Assembly (NCBI RefSeq): GCF_021729145.1
Contig: NZ_JAJSLW010000017.1
Location: forward strand, 1 to 64,000
DNA length: 64,000 bases
Source of the DNA: Membranihabitans maritimus
GTDB lineage: Bacteria > Bacteroidota > Bacteroidia > Chitinophagales > Saprospiraceae
Direction: 5' to 3'
A model generated the notes under the pieces. The model had not been told where the DNA came from. It worked only from the letters and a program-made list of their open reading frames with translations, and searched no databases. Position numbers and translations under genes: made by a program. Positions 26,768-35,260 of the stretch are shown here, in pieces (position 1 is the stretch's first letter; each line of letters begins with the position of its first letter).

Positions 26768-27334
26768 ATGGCGAACACATCTGATATTAGAAAAGGTTTG
26801 TGTATCGATTTTAATAATGACCTTTTTCAAATCATTGAATTTCAACATGTAAAACCCGGAAAAGGAAATGCCTTTGTTCGGACGAAACTAAAGAGTATTA
26901 CAACGGGGAAAGTACTGGATCATACCTTTCCTGCCGGCCACTCTATTGACCCGGTCCGCGTAGAACGGAGGGTTTTCCAATATTTATATGCAGATGAATT
27001 TGCCTATCATTTTATGAACAATGAAACCTATGAGCAAGTAGGTGTAAATAAAGAAATGGTAGAGAATTCACAATTTATGAAAGAAGGGTCTGATGTTGAA
27101 ATTTTATTTCATGCAGCTGAGGAACGACCTTTGGTAGTCGAATTGCCCCAGAATGTAGTTTTGGAAGTGATCTATACAGAACCTGGTGTGAAAGGAGATA
27201 CGGCAACAAATACACTTAAACCAGCCAAGGTAGAGACCGAAGCAGAAGTCAGGGTTCCACTATTTATCAATCAAGGTGATTTGGTGAAAATTGATACGGA
27301 GACAGGAAATTATATTGAAAGAGTAAAACAATAA
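26768..27334 (+). CDS. efp: Elongation factor P
   Basis: The protein is 188 aa, the standard length. Three beta-barrel domains are implied by MANTSDIRKGLCIDFNNDLFQI, the central KEGSDVEILFHAAEERPLVVELPQNVVLEV and the C-terminal VPLFINQGDLVKIDTETGNYIERVK. The loop KPGKGNAFVR places Lys32 at the modified tip. EF-P relieves ribosome stalling at polyproline stretches. It lies 37 bases after fabH and six bases before accB. Confidence 0.96.
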   Translation: MANTSDIRKGLCIDFNNDLFQIIEFQHVKPGKGNAFVRTKLKSITTGKVLDHTFPAGHSIDPVRVERRVFQYLYADEFAYHFMNNETYEQVGVNKEMVENSQFMKEGSDVEILFHAAEERPLVVELPQNVVLEVIYTEPGVKGDTATNTLKPAKVETEAEVRVPLFINQGDLVKIDTETGNYIERVKQ

Positions 27335-27339
27335 TAGAA

Positions 27340-27852
27340 ATGAACTATAAGGAAATTACGGAATTGCTAAAACTTATCAGTGACTCGCATCTTTCGGAAT
27401 TTAAAATGAAAGACGGGGATTTTGAATTGTCAGTGAAAACCGATAAATACCAGAAAAAGTCAAAAGACAAAAATCAAATCATACAGATACCGGGCACCCA
27501 GGCACTTCAACCGGGGGCAGCAGAAGTAGCGCAACCCGTTTCACCTTCAGGGGGGCAGGTAGAAGCTAATCCCAAGGAAAAGGAAGATGTACAGGAAAAA
27601 GAAGAAGATAAATATTTGGAAATAAAATCTCCAATGGTCGGAACATTTTACCGGTCATCAGCTCCGGATAAACCTCCTTTTGTGAAAGTAGGAGATCAAA
27701 TAGAAAAAGGTTCTGTAGTTTGTATTGTAGAAGCTATGAAACTATTTAATGAAATCGAATCTGAAATTAGTGGAAAAGTAGTAAAAGTGGTAGTCGAGGA
27801 TGCCGCTCCGGTAGAATATGATCAGGTTTTATTTTTAGTTGATCCCAGTTAA
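27340..27852 (+). CDS. accB: Biotin carboxyl carrier protein of acetyl-CoA carboxylase
   Basis: The protein is 170 aa. An N-terminal domain (~1-50) is followed by an acidic, Pro/Gln-rich linker (~55-90), then the biotinyl domain, which carries IKSPMVGTFYRSSAPDKPPFVKVGD and the biotin site VEAMKLFNEIESE with Lys134. It carries CO2 from AccC to the carboxyltransferase in fatty acid synthesis. It sits five bases after efp and 55 before accC, the usual accB-accC pair. Confidence 0.95.
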   Translation: MNYKEITELLKLISDSHLSEFKMKDGDFELSVKTDKYQKKSKDKNQIIQIPGTQALQPGAAEVAQPVSPSGGQVEANPKEKEDVQEKEEDKYLEIKSPMVGTFYRSSAPDKPPFVKVGDQIEKGSVVCIVEAMKLFNEIESEISGKVVKVVVEDAAPVEYDQVLFLVDPS

Positions 27853-27907
27853 GGGGACTCAATTTTTTTTCGATTTCTGAATTTTTACTAAAACATAATA
27901 TCCGGGT

Positions 27908-29263
27908 ATGTTCAATAAAATTTTGATAGCGAACAGGGGAGAAATAGCACTGCGTGTTATACGAACCTGTAAAGAGATGGGAATTAATACGGTTGCAGTA
28001 TATTCGACGGCAGATAAAGAAAGTTTGCATGTTCGCTTTGCTGATGAGGCTGTTTGTATCGGGCCTCCCCAAAGTAACTTATCCTACCTAAATATCCCAA
28101 AAATCATGGCCGCAGTGGAAATAACCAATGCAGATGCTGTACATCCAGGCTATGGTTTTTTAGCTGAAAACGCAGATTTTGCTGAGATTTGTACAGAATA
28201 CGGGATCAAGTTTATAGGCCCTTCTCCGGAGCATATTCGCTTAATGGGAGACAAGGTAACGGCAAAAGATACTATGAAAAAAGCAAAGGTCCCTTGTATC
28301 CCGGGGTCTGAAGGGCTGGTTGATAGCATTGAAGAGGGCATAGTAATAGCAAAAGATATAGGCTATCCGGTAATTATCAAAGCAACTGCTGGTGGGGGTG
28401 GAAAAGGAATGAGAATAGTAAAATCTGCCGAAGAATTTGAAGAAAACTGGAACAAAGCAAAACAAGAAGCTGGAGCAGCGTTTGGAAATGATGGTATATA
28501 TATAGAAAAGTTTATCGAAGAACCCCGACATATTGAAATTCAGGTCATTGGAGACCAACATGGTAAAGTATCACACCTAAGTGAAAGGGATTGTTCGATC
28601 CAACGCAGACATCAAAAGTTGGTAGAAGAAAGTCCGAGCCCTTTTATGACACCGAAACTGAGGGACAAGATGGGGAAAGCTGCGATCAAAGCAGCCAAGG
28701 CTATTAATTATGAAGGCGTGGGTACGGTAGAATTCCTGGTAGATAAAAATAGAGATTTCTATTTTATGGAAATGAATACGCGGATTCAGGTAGAGCATAC
28801 TGTAACGGAAGAGGTGATAGACCACGATTTAATAAAAGAACAAATTAAGGTGGCAAATGGGGAAAAGATTTCAGGAAAGAATCTGACGCCTATGCTACAT
28901 GCCATTGAATGTCGGATTAATGCCGAAGATCCATTTCGTGATTTTAGACCTTCACCGGGCATGATCACCGGATTTCACAGTTCCAAAGGACAGGGAGTAC
29001 GGGTTGATACGCACGTTTATGCAGGATATATTATACCCCCGTATTACGATTCAATGATAGCAAAACTGATTTGTAAAGCCCAGACCCGGGAAGAATGTAT
29101 CAAAAAGATGCAGCGAGCCCTTGACGAGTTTATTGTAGAGGGGGTTCATACTACTATTCCATTTCATCAACAACTTATGAAAAATGAGAATTTTAAATCC
29201 GGAAATTTTGATACCGGATTTATGAATACTTTTGAATTGGAAAAAGATGATAGCGAGGAATAA
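27908..29263 (+). CDS. accC: Biotin carboxylase subunit of acetyl-CoA carboxylase
   Basis: The protein is 451 aa. The N-terminal [18 protein letters not shown], the glycine loop [14 protein letters not shown], the catalytic [16 protein letters not shown] and [15 protein letters not shown], and the C-terminal biotin-carboxylase cap ([21 protein letters not shown]) are all intact. It carboxylates the biotin on AccB with ATP and bicarbonate. It ends 25 bases before the ABC exporter gene. Confidence 0.96.
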   Translation: MFNKILIANRGEIALRVIRTCKEMGINTVAVYSTADKESLHVRFADEAVCIGPPQSNLSYLNIPKIMAAVEITNADAVHPGYGFLAENADFAEICTEYGIKFIGPSPEHIRLMGDKVTAKDTMKKAKVPCIPGSEGLVDSIEEGIVIAKDIGYPVIIKATAGGGGKGMRIVKSAEEFEENWNKAKQEAGAAFGNDGIYIEKFIEEPRHIEIQVIGDQHGKVSHLSERDCSIQRRHQKLVEESPSPFMTPKLRDKMGKAAIKAAKAINYEGVGTVEFLVDKNRDFYFMEMNTRIQVEHTVTEEVIDHDLIKEQIKVANGEKISGKNLTPMLHAIECRINAEDPFRDFRPSPGMITGFHSSKGQGVRVDTHVYAGYIIPPYYDSMIAKLICKAQTREECIKKMQRALDEFIVEGVHTTIPFHQQLMKNENFKSGNFDTGFMNTFELEKDDSEE

Positions 29264-29288
29264 TAAGGTGTCGAGAAAATAAATATCA

Positions 29289-31112
29289 TTGAAAAGTGAC
29301 TGGAGAGAAATATTAACTTGGCTCAAACCATATAGTTGGCAACTGACGGGAAATATTTTTTCCAACATTTTAGTTGCTATTTTTACGGTAGTCAGTATTC
29401 CGGTTCTCAAGCCATTTTTTGATGTATTATTTGATCAAATATCAGATAAGTCTGATATTGAGGGCCCTGTAGCTTTTTCCTTTAATAATATCGAACCCTT
29501 TATTAATTATTATTTATTTGAATTTGTCAATAACAACGGGAAGGAAAAAGCCCTCCTAATCGTTTGTCTTTTTATAGTAGCTAATTTCCTGCTTAAAAAT
29601 ATCTTCCGCTATATTTCTTTAGTTTTTATGGCGGTATTGAGAAACGGGATTGTAAGGGACTTGCGAAATAAGCTATTTGACACTTTGCTTATTAAACCTT
29701 TTTCATTTTACAAAGAAGAACGCAAAGGGAATCTATTGACGATCATGAGTAGTGATGTAATGGAGTTTGAGTCCAGTGTATTGTCCGTATTAGAGACTAT
29801 TATTAGATCTCCATTGATCATAATTGGAAGTTTGGGATATATGTTATATGTCAGTCCTGAACTTACTTTGTATGTCCTTTTATTGATGCTTTTTACCATT
29901 GTGGTAATAGGAGGTTTGAGCAGACGGCTCAAGAAAAATTCCAAGGAAGCACAGGATTTAGTTGGTTCTACCCTTTCAATTACTGAAGAGGCGGTATACG
30001 GCATTAAGACAATCCGGGCTTTTTATGCCCAGGATTATGTAAAAAAGCTATTTTCTAAATTCAATAATAGTTTTCGAAGGTTGCGAAATAAGATCTTATT
30101 TCGCAAGGATTTGGCATCACCCATGTCTGAGTTCCTGGGAGTGACCGTAGTTACCGTTTTGTTGTGGTTGGGGAGCAATCAGGTGTTTTCTGAAGAAATG
30201 GATGCAAGTACTTTTTTGACTTTTATTTTTGCATTTTACAATATTATTGATCCCGCAAAGTCATTTTCATCTGCTTACTACAATCTTCAAAAAGGAATGG
30301 GGGCGTATTCTCGCATTCAAAGCCTGATTAATTCCGATAAGGAGGTTCAATTGATTAGCGGAACCAAAAAAATGGAATTTCTGGGGGAATCCATTGTAAT
30401 TGAAAGATTGAATTTTAAATATCCCGGCGAGGAGTCCAATGTGTTGAGTAATATCAATATTGAGATCAAAAAAGGGGATCGCGTAGCACTTGTAGGTGCT
30501 TCGGGGTCAGGTAAAACTACTTTAGTAGATCTGATTTGTCGGTTTTTGCAACCGACATCCGGTACGATTCGGTTTGACAATATTGATATTAAGGAATTTA
30601 CCGAAGATTCATTCCGTAAAAATATAAGTATAGTATCTCAAGAGCCGGTATTGTTTCACGACAGTATTCGCAATAATATATGTCTTAATGATGTCGACCA
30701 CGATGAAGAAAGGATATTATCTGCTTGTCATAAAGCCAATGTCAGTCCTTTTTTGAATAGTTTTGAATCGGGTCTTGATACTATAGTAGGAGAAGGTGGA
30801 GGAAAATTAAGTGGTGGGCAAAGACAGCGAATTGTTCTGGCACGGGCATTATACTATAATGCACCGATACTGGTGCTTGATGAGGCAACCAGTGCTTTGG
30901 ATAGTGAATCTGAAAATTCTATTCAGGAAGCGATTGAAAACCTGGGAAGTGACAAAACAATTATTATTATTGCGCATCGTTTACAAACTATCCGAAATGC
31001 AGATAAGATCATCGTTTTGGATGATGGTGTTGTGATTGAGGAGGGGCAGCATAGCGAATTGATAGACTCCAACGGAGTGTATCGCAGATTTGTAGAACTT
31101 CAGAGTTTTTAG
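29289..31112 (+). CDS. ABC exporter, fused permease and ATPase (MsbA-like)
   Basis: The protein is 607 aa from TTG 29289, the only start near the conserved DWREILTWLKPYSWQL. Six membrane helices lie in residues ~15-310 (ABC_membrane fold). The ATPase domain has Walker A GASGSGKTT (~402), the Q-loop VSQEPVLF, signature LSGGQRQR (~508), Walker B LVLDEATSALD (~528) and the H-loop IIAHRL. It functions as a homodimer in the inner membrane, exporting a lipid or hydrophobic compound; MsbA-type lipid flipping is plausible but unproven. It is 25 bases downstream of accC. Confidence 0.9.
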   Translation: MKSDWREILTWLKPYSWQLTGNIFSNILVAIFTVVSIPVLKPFFDVLFDQISDKSDIEGPVAFSFNNIEPFINYYLFEFVNNNGKEKALLIVCLFIVANFLLKNIFRYISLVFMAVLRNGIVRDLRNKLFDTLLIKPFSFYKEERKGNLLTIMSSDVMEFESSVLSVLETIIRSPLIIIGSLGYMLYVSPELTLYVLLLMLFTIVVIGGLSRRLKKNSKEAQDLVGSTLSITEEAVYGIKTIRAFYAQDYVKKLFSKFNNSFRRLRNKILFRKDLASPMSEFLGVTVVTVLLWLGSNQVFSEEMDASTFLTFIFAFYNIIDPAKSFSSAYYNLQKGMGAYSRIQSLINSDKEVQLISGTKKMEFLGESIVIERLNFKYPGEESNVLSNINIEIKKGDRVALVGASGSGKTTLVDLICRFLQPTSGTIRFDNIDIKEFTEDSFRKNISIVSQEPVLFHDSIRNNICLNDVDHDEERILSACHKANVSPFLNSFESGLDTIVGEGGGKLSGGQRQRIVLARALYYNAPILVLDEATSALDSESENSIQEAIENLGSDKTIIIIAHRLQTIRNADKIIVLDDGVVIEEGQHSELIDSNGVYRRFVELQSF

Positions 31113-31114
31113 AT

Positions 31115-32239
31115 TTGATAAAGTCGAACTTTATAGTAGGTATTATTATTTTTCTCTTACAAGCCAGTGCGGGCATGGCCCAATATGCCATACCTGATAT
31201 TGGAGATTCGATGTTTTGCCTGGTTGACCGAATTCCACAAAACGTAATGATCGATGAAGAGGGCGAGCAATCACTTTACGATGTAAGTTTGATGCGGGCA
31301 CCTTTTCTAAGATCAAAGGCTGTAATTTCTTTAGAGAATTCCAGTGCCCGTAATCATTTCGAGGATGCGAATTTAGTAGTTAAATCGTATGATAATCGGG
31401 AGATATATTACCGAAGAGATGGTAACCTGCTTTATAAACTGGGAGAATATGGTTTCTTTATGAATAATAGGTTTGTTCCGGCCATCGTGAGATTTAGCGA
31501 GCCTATCCCTATTGCGCAATATCCTTTGCGATTAGGGAATCGAAGAGAAAGTTCTTCATCTGCTTCCGTAATCTTTCCCGTTCAATATTTACATACTACG
31601 ATTCAGTCGCAGTTCCCCATCGTGGCCGATAGTGTACGGGTAGATTTTGAAATTAAGGATTTTTGGGATATTGACGGCTCCGGTAGTTTGAAATATGTAA
31701 TTACATATGATGATGTTGTTCGTCAGTTCCACAGGAGAGAATTCAAATATGAATTTTTTCTGAGGGTAGGTGACAAACCCTGGCAAAATTTTACCTCTTA
31801 TATGGATTTGGTGAAGTTGTTCGGCCCATCAACTGTCTATAATATTAATTTTTTTAGTGAAGAATTGGCATTGCCAATATCATCTGTAGAAGTGAACTCT
31901 CTCGATAGAGAGCCGGTTTTCCTGGAATACCATGTAAGAGAGCATTTAAACCGGTATAATAGGGAACCCGTAGTATCAGAACCTGATATTTATGCTTTCC
32001 CGAACCCTGCGTTTAGTGTACTGAATGTAGAGTTGAATAACTTGAAACCGGGAAAATATAAAGTTATAATATACGATATATTGGGACGTGAGAAATACAG
32101 GACTTCTGTGGATTATATTTCTGATAAGACGATTCAAATCGAAGTTGGCAATTTTGAAAAAGGGCCATATTTATACGCATTAGTAGATTCTTATGGCCGG
32201 CGAATGATTACAAAGCGGTTAACCGTTATGAAGCCTTAA
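31115..32239 (+). CDS. Secreted protein with T9SS type A sorting domain
   Basis: The protein is 374 aa from TTG 31115. A signal peptide (MIKSNFIVGIIIFLLQASAGMAQ) leads to an unrecognised mature body (residues ~24-285) with many Tyr/Arg and the segment VDFEIKDFWDIDGSGSLKY. The end is a type A T9SS domain: YAFPNPAFSVLNVELNN, GKYKVIIYDILGRE, and the final GPYLYALVDSYGRRMITKRLTV. It is a predicted T9SS cargo of unknown function. It starts two bases after the ABC exporter gene, so translation may be coupled. Confidence 0.82.
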   Translation: MIKSNFIVGIIIFLLQASAGMAQYAIPDIGDSMFCLVDRIPQNVMIDEEGEQSLYDVSLMRAPFLRSKAVISLENSSARNHFEDANLVVKSYDNREIYYRRDGNLLYKLGEYGFFMNNRFVPAIVRFSEPIPIAQYPLRLGNRRESSSSASVIFPVQYLHTTIQSQFPIVADSVRVDFEIKDFWDIDGSGSLKYVITYDDVVRQFHRREFKYEFFLRVGDKPWQNFTSYMDLVKLFGPSTVYNINFFSEELALPISSVEVNSLDREPVFLEYHVREHLNRYNREPVVSEPDIYAFPNPAFSVLNVELNNLKPGKYKVIIYDILGREKYRTSVDYISDKTIQIEVGNFEKGPYLYALVDSYGRRMITKRLTVMKP

Positions 32240-32355
32240 GATCGAATTTACAGCTTCTTTTAAATTATTTGAGATAACCATTCTAATTTGTTTTAAAAAT
32301 TATCTATTTTTGCACTGCAAATTTTGAAAGCTGGATATTTCCAGTTTGAAAAATA

Positions 32356-32644
32356 GGCCGCGTAGTTCAACTGGATAGTCCCGTAAGTATACGGGATCGG
32401 CACTGAGGCTTTGGGTAACGTGGTCAATTTGAATTATATCCCGTAAGAGTACGGGACCTCCCGCGAAATTGTTCTGAGTATGAATGAGGGAGATAGAGAT
32501 CGTCATTCCGTTGTTGGACTAGCAATTAGAAAAGCAACGAAGGCAACGGGAAGCATAGACGATTTTGAGATAAAAAAGAGTAAAAACGGATAAGGCAATA
32601 AGAAGTAAATTTTATTTAATTTTGTTGTCGAATAAAAAAAAATA
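32356..32644 (+). repeat. 289-bp tandem unit 1 with defective tRNA-Arg-like head
   Basis: It begins with GGCCGCGTAGTTCAACTGG, identical to the 5' end of tRNA-Arg at 32934. The region that should form the D-stem 3' side and anticodon stem is replaced by the palindrome TCCCGTA-AGTA-TACGGGA (32379-32396), then TCGGCACTGAGG. A decayed T-loop (TTTGAAT) and a second palindrome TCCCGTA-AGAG-TACGGGA (32439-32456) precede CCTCCCGCG. The acceptor 3' strand is broken, so no tRNA can form. A ~170-bp tail follows, holding a 37-codon frame (32480-32593) that I do not recognise. It is about 97% identical by eye to unit 2. Confidence 0.82.
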
Positions 32645-32933
32645 GGCCGCGTAGTTCAACTGGATATTCCCGTAAGTATACGGGATCGGCTCTGAGGCTT
32701 TGTGTAACGTGGTCAATTCGAATTATATCCCGTAAGAGTACGGGATCTCCCGCGAAATTGTTCTGAGTATGAATGAGGGAGATAGAGATCGTCCTTCCAT
32801 TGTTGGACTAGCAATTAGAAAAGCAACGAATGCAACGGGAAGCATAGACGATTTTGAGATAAAAAAGAGTAAAAACGGATAAGGCAATAAGAAGTAAATT
32901 TTATTTAATTTTGTTGTCGAATAAAAAAAAATA
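32645..32933 (+). repeat. 289-bp tandem unit 2 with defective tRNA-Arg-like head
   Basis: This direct repeat of unit 1 is exactly 289 bases downstream, with only scattered substitutions. Its T-loop is still TTCGAAT and its anticodon region TCGGCTCTGAGG, so it resembles the real tRNA more than unit 1 does. Palindromes lie at 32668-32685 and 32728-32745. The tail and its short frame are conserved. The intact tRNA-Arg begins exactly one period later, at 32934. Confidence 0.82.
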
Positions 32934-33007
32934 GGCCGCGTAGTTCAACTGGATAGAATATCAGATTTCGGCTCTGAGGGTTGGGGGTTCGAATCCTCCC
33001 GCGGTCA
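32934..33007 (+). tRNA. tRNA-Arg (anticodon UCG)
   Basis: A complete cloverleaf can be drawn. The acceptor stem GGCCGCG pairs with CGCGGTC (one G-U). The D arm is GTTC/GAAT, the anticodon stem TCAGA/TCTGA with loop TTTCGGC (anticodon TCG), a five-base variable loop follows, then the T arm GGGGG-TTCGAAT-CCTCC. The discriminator is A and CCA is not encoded. It reads CGA codons. It is the intact member of the three-unit array. Confidence 0.9.
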
Positions 33008-33048
33008 CTTGTTGGCGAAAATGCCAGCGACCAATAGGTCGTTGAAAT

Positions 33049-33096
33049 GAAAAAAAATGTCCACCCAAATGTGTTTGAAGGTGGACATTTTTTTTT
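33049..33096 (+). terminator. Rho-independent terminator after tRNA-Arg
   Basis: AAAAATGTCCACC (to 33065) pairs with GGTGGACATTTTT (from 33080), with a 14-nt loop and a run of nine T's. It lies about 40 bases past the tRNA and has a perfect long stem, so it should end the tRNA transcript. Confidence 0.85.
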
Positions 33097-33153
33097 ATTG
33101 GGAGGTAGGCCGTTCATTTTGGTATCATATTCATATGAGGTGATGGTCTACCA

Positions 33154-33174
33154 GGTTAATCCTCCGGCGGTCAC
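33154..33174 (+). repeat. Remnant of a tRNA-Arg 3' end
   Basis: AATCCTCCGGCGGTCAC repeats the last 17 bases around the tRNA-Arg 3' end (AATCCTCCCGCGGTCAC) with one mismatch, about 165 bases downstream and in the same orientation. It may be an old attachment-site copy or another decayed unit of the tRNA array. Confidence 0.5.
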
Positions 33175-33416
33175 ACATCCTACACCTATCTGGCGCAGGA
33201 TCATATGATCGTCCCTTTATACATAAAGATTCGGATCAAATTTTATCTTTTAACGCAGGAGAAAAGAAATAGAATTTACTTATTTTTTAACTGAGTACCA
33301 TCCAAATTTTACGGGATAGAAATAACTTTTATTTTGAGTCGTTATTGTTTTAAGCACTCCAATTTGAGAAACTTCTATTTAATTAATAATATTTATATTT
33401 GGTAACAAAGAAGTGT

Positions 33417-34172
33417 ATGATACTGGAGAAACTCATTAAATCGAGGCAAAGTCAGAAGAAAAGTTTTGCAATTCTTCTTGATCCGGATAAATTGAATCCA
33501 AAGAGTTTAGAGCTTTTGGTCAGCAAAGCAAAGGATTATCCAGTAGACTTCTTTTTTCTGGGTGGGAGCCTTGTTATGAAGAATAATATTGAATTGTGTC
33601 TAAAGATCATAAAAGCCACTACCGATATACCCGTTATTTTATTTCCCGGTGATACATACCAGGCGCATCCGGATGCCGATGGTATCTTGTTTCTGTCTTT
33701 AATTTCGGGTAGGAATCCCGATTTGTTGATTGGGAAACAAGTAATAGCCGCACCATATTTGAAGAAAAGTAAATTGGAGGTCTTACCTACAGGATATATT
33801 CTTGTAGATGGAGGGAAAACAACAACTGTCCACTATATTAGCCAGACTCTCCCCATTCCAAGGGACAAACCTGAAATTGCTGCATGTACGGCATTGGCCG
33901 GCACCTATTTGGGACTTAAATTGATATATCTTGATGCAGGAAGTGGGGCAAAAAATAGTATTCCTCCTGGTATGGTTCGGAAAGTGAGGGAAGAAATAGA
34001 TGCTCCGATTATAGTAGGAGGGGGAATACGAAGTGGAGATGAGGCTTTTAAATTATGTGAAGCGGGAGCAGATACAATAGTGGTTGGCAATGCAATAGAA
34101 GGAGATTATGATGTCATTGAAGATATATCTTTAAAAATTCAGTCCTATAATAAAATTAACACGTATTTGTAA
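33417..34172 (+). CDS. Geranylgeranylglyceryl/heptaprenylglyceryl phosphate synthase (PcrB family)
   Basis: The protein is 251 aa from ATG 33417; an in-frame TTG at 33399 adds six residues. It has the TIM-barrel family features: FAILLDPDKLNP, FFLGGSLVM, PVILFPGDTYQAHPDADGILFLSLISGRNPD, YLDAGSGA, and the phosphate loop IIVGGGIRSGDEA with VVGNAIEGD. It joins glycerol-1-phosphate to a polyprenyl diphosphate. In Bacteroidota the enzyme makes ether-type lipid precursors of uncertain use. It is four bases from rsgA, so the two are probably one transcript. Confidence 0.88.
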   Translation: MILEKLIKSRQSQKKSFAILLDPDKLNPKSLELLVSKAKDYPVDFFFLGGSLVMKNNIELCLKIIKATTDIPVILFPGDTYQAHPDADGILFLSLISGRNPDLLIGKQVIAAPYLKKSKLEVLPTGYILVDGGKTTTVHYISQTLPIPRDKPEIAACTALAGTYLGLKLIYLDAGSGAKNSIPPGMVRKVREEIDAPIIVGGGIRSGDEAFKLCEAGADTIVVGNAIEGDYDVIEDISLKIQSYNKINTYL

Positions 34173-34175
34173 TCT

Positions 34176-35153
34176 ATGTTGGAAGGTATTATCGTCAAGT
34201 CGACCGGAAGTTGGTACACTGTAAGAACTGAATCCGGTGAATATTCTTGTCGAATAAAGGGGAAATTCAGGTTGGATGGAGTAAAATTAACCAATCCTGT
34301 GGCGGTAGGTGATAATGTAGGAATAGAAATAGAAGATGAAGGAGAAAGAACGGGTACGATCCGGGAGATTTTACCAAGAAGGAACTATATCCTCCGACAG
34401 AGCCCCCGCAAGAAACACTATATGCATCTGATGGTTGCAAATATTGATCAGGCTCTACTGATCGTTACCATTAGGGAACCAGAGTTGAAACCTGGATTTA
34501 TTGATCGATTTTTACTTACTACAGAGCCACATGATATTCCTGTGATTATTGTATTTAACAAAACGGATCTGTATTCAATAGAAGATATAAGCGTTTTGGA
34601 GAGGTTGGAGGAAGTGTATTCAGGAATCGGATACAAAACCCTTCGAACTTCGACAGTGACAGGTGAGGGTATTGATCATTTAAAACGGCTGTTAGTAGAT
34701 AAGACGACAGCTGTAAACGGACAATCCGGTGTAGGAAAAAGTTCTTTGATCAATGCTATTCAACCAGGAAAAGAATTGAAAATCGGCGATTTATCCGACT
34801 ATACCGGTAAAGGACAACACACTACTACTTTTGCAGAAATGTATACTTTGCATTTTGAAATGGATAATGACAAAGACAGACAGGGAAACGCATGGATTAT
34901 TGATACACCGGGGCTAAAAACACTTGGATTTAACAATCTGGAAGTTCAGGATGTTGCTCATAATTTTCGGGAGTTTTTTGAACATTCTCACAGTTGCAAA
35001 TTTAGGGACTGTACACATCGAAATGAACCGGGATGTGCTGTGAAAAAGGCAATTGAGACAGGAGAAATTTCGATGATAAGATATGAAAATTACTTAATGA
35101 TTCTCGATAATATAGAGGAACAAAATTACTGGGAACGGCACAAGGACTTCTAG
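34176..35153 (+). CDS. rsgA: Ribosome small-subunit GTPase RsgA
   Basis: The protein is 325 aa with circularly permuted GTPase motifs: the G4 motif NKTDL precedes G1 NGQSGVGKSSLINAI (~181-195), then G3 DTPGLKTLGF. The N-terminal OB fold (TGSWYTVRTESGEYSCRIKGKFR) and the C-terminal zinc knuckle CKFRDCTHRNEPGCAVKKA are intact. It assists late maturation of the 30S ribosomal subunit. The ribosome-linked function is unrelated to the upstream lipid gene despite the 3-base gap. Confidence 0.95.
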   Translation: MLEGIIVKSTGSWYTVRTESGEYSCRIKGKFRLDGVKLTNPVAVGDNVGIEIEDEGERTGTIREILPRRNYILRQSPRKKHYMHLMVANIDQALLIVTIREPELKPGFIDRFLLTTEPHDIPVIIVFNKTDLYSIEDISVLERLEEVYSGIGYKTLRTSTVTGEGIDHLKRLLVDKTTAVNGQSGVGKSSLINAIQPGKELKIGDLSDYTGKGQHTTTFAEMYTLHFEMDNDKDRQGNAWIIDTPGLKTLGFNNLEVQDVAHNFREFFEHSHSCKFRDCTHRNEPGCAVKKAIETGEISMIRYENYLMILDNIEEQNYWERHKDF

Positions 35154-35260
35154 CACGGAGTAGGTATTTATGCGCATAGAACCTACCTCGAAAGGAATAT
35201 TGTAAATAGTGAAAAGTTGTTTATAATTGCAATAATTAGATTGTCAAAAGAAAATCGTGA

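Noticed and set aside
32356-33007. Three complete tRNA genes
   Set aside because: The first two units lack the D-stem, anticodon-stem and acceptor pairings; only the third folds as a tRNA.
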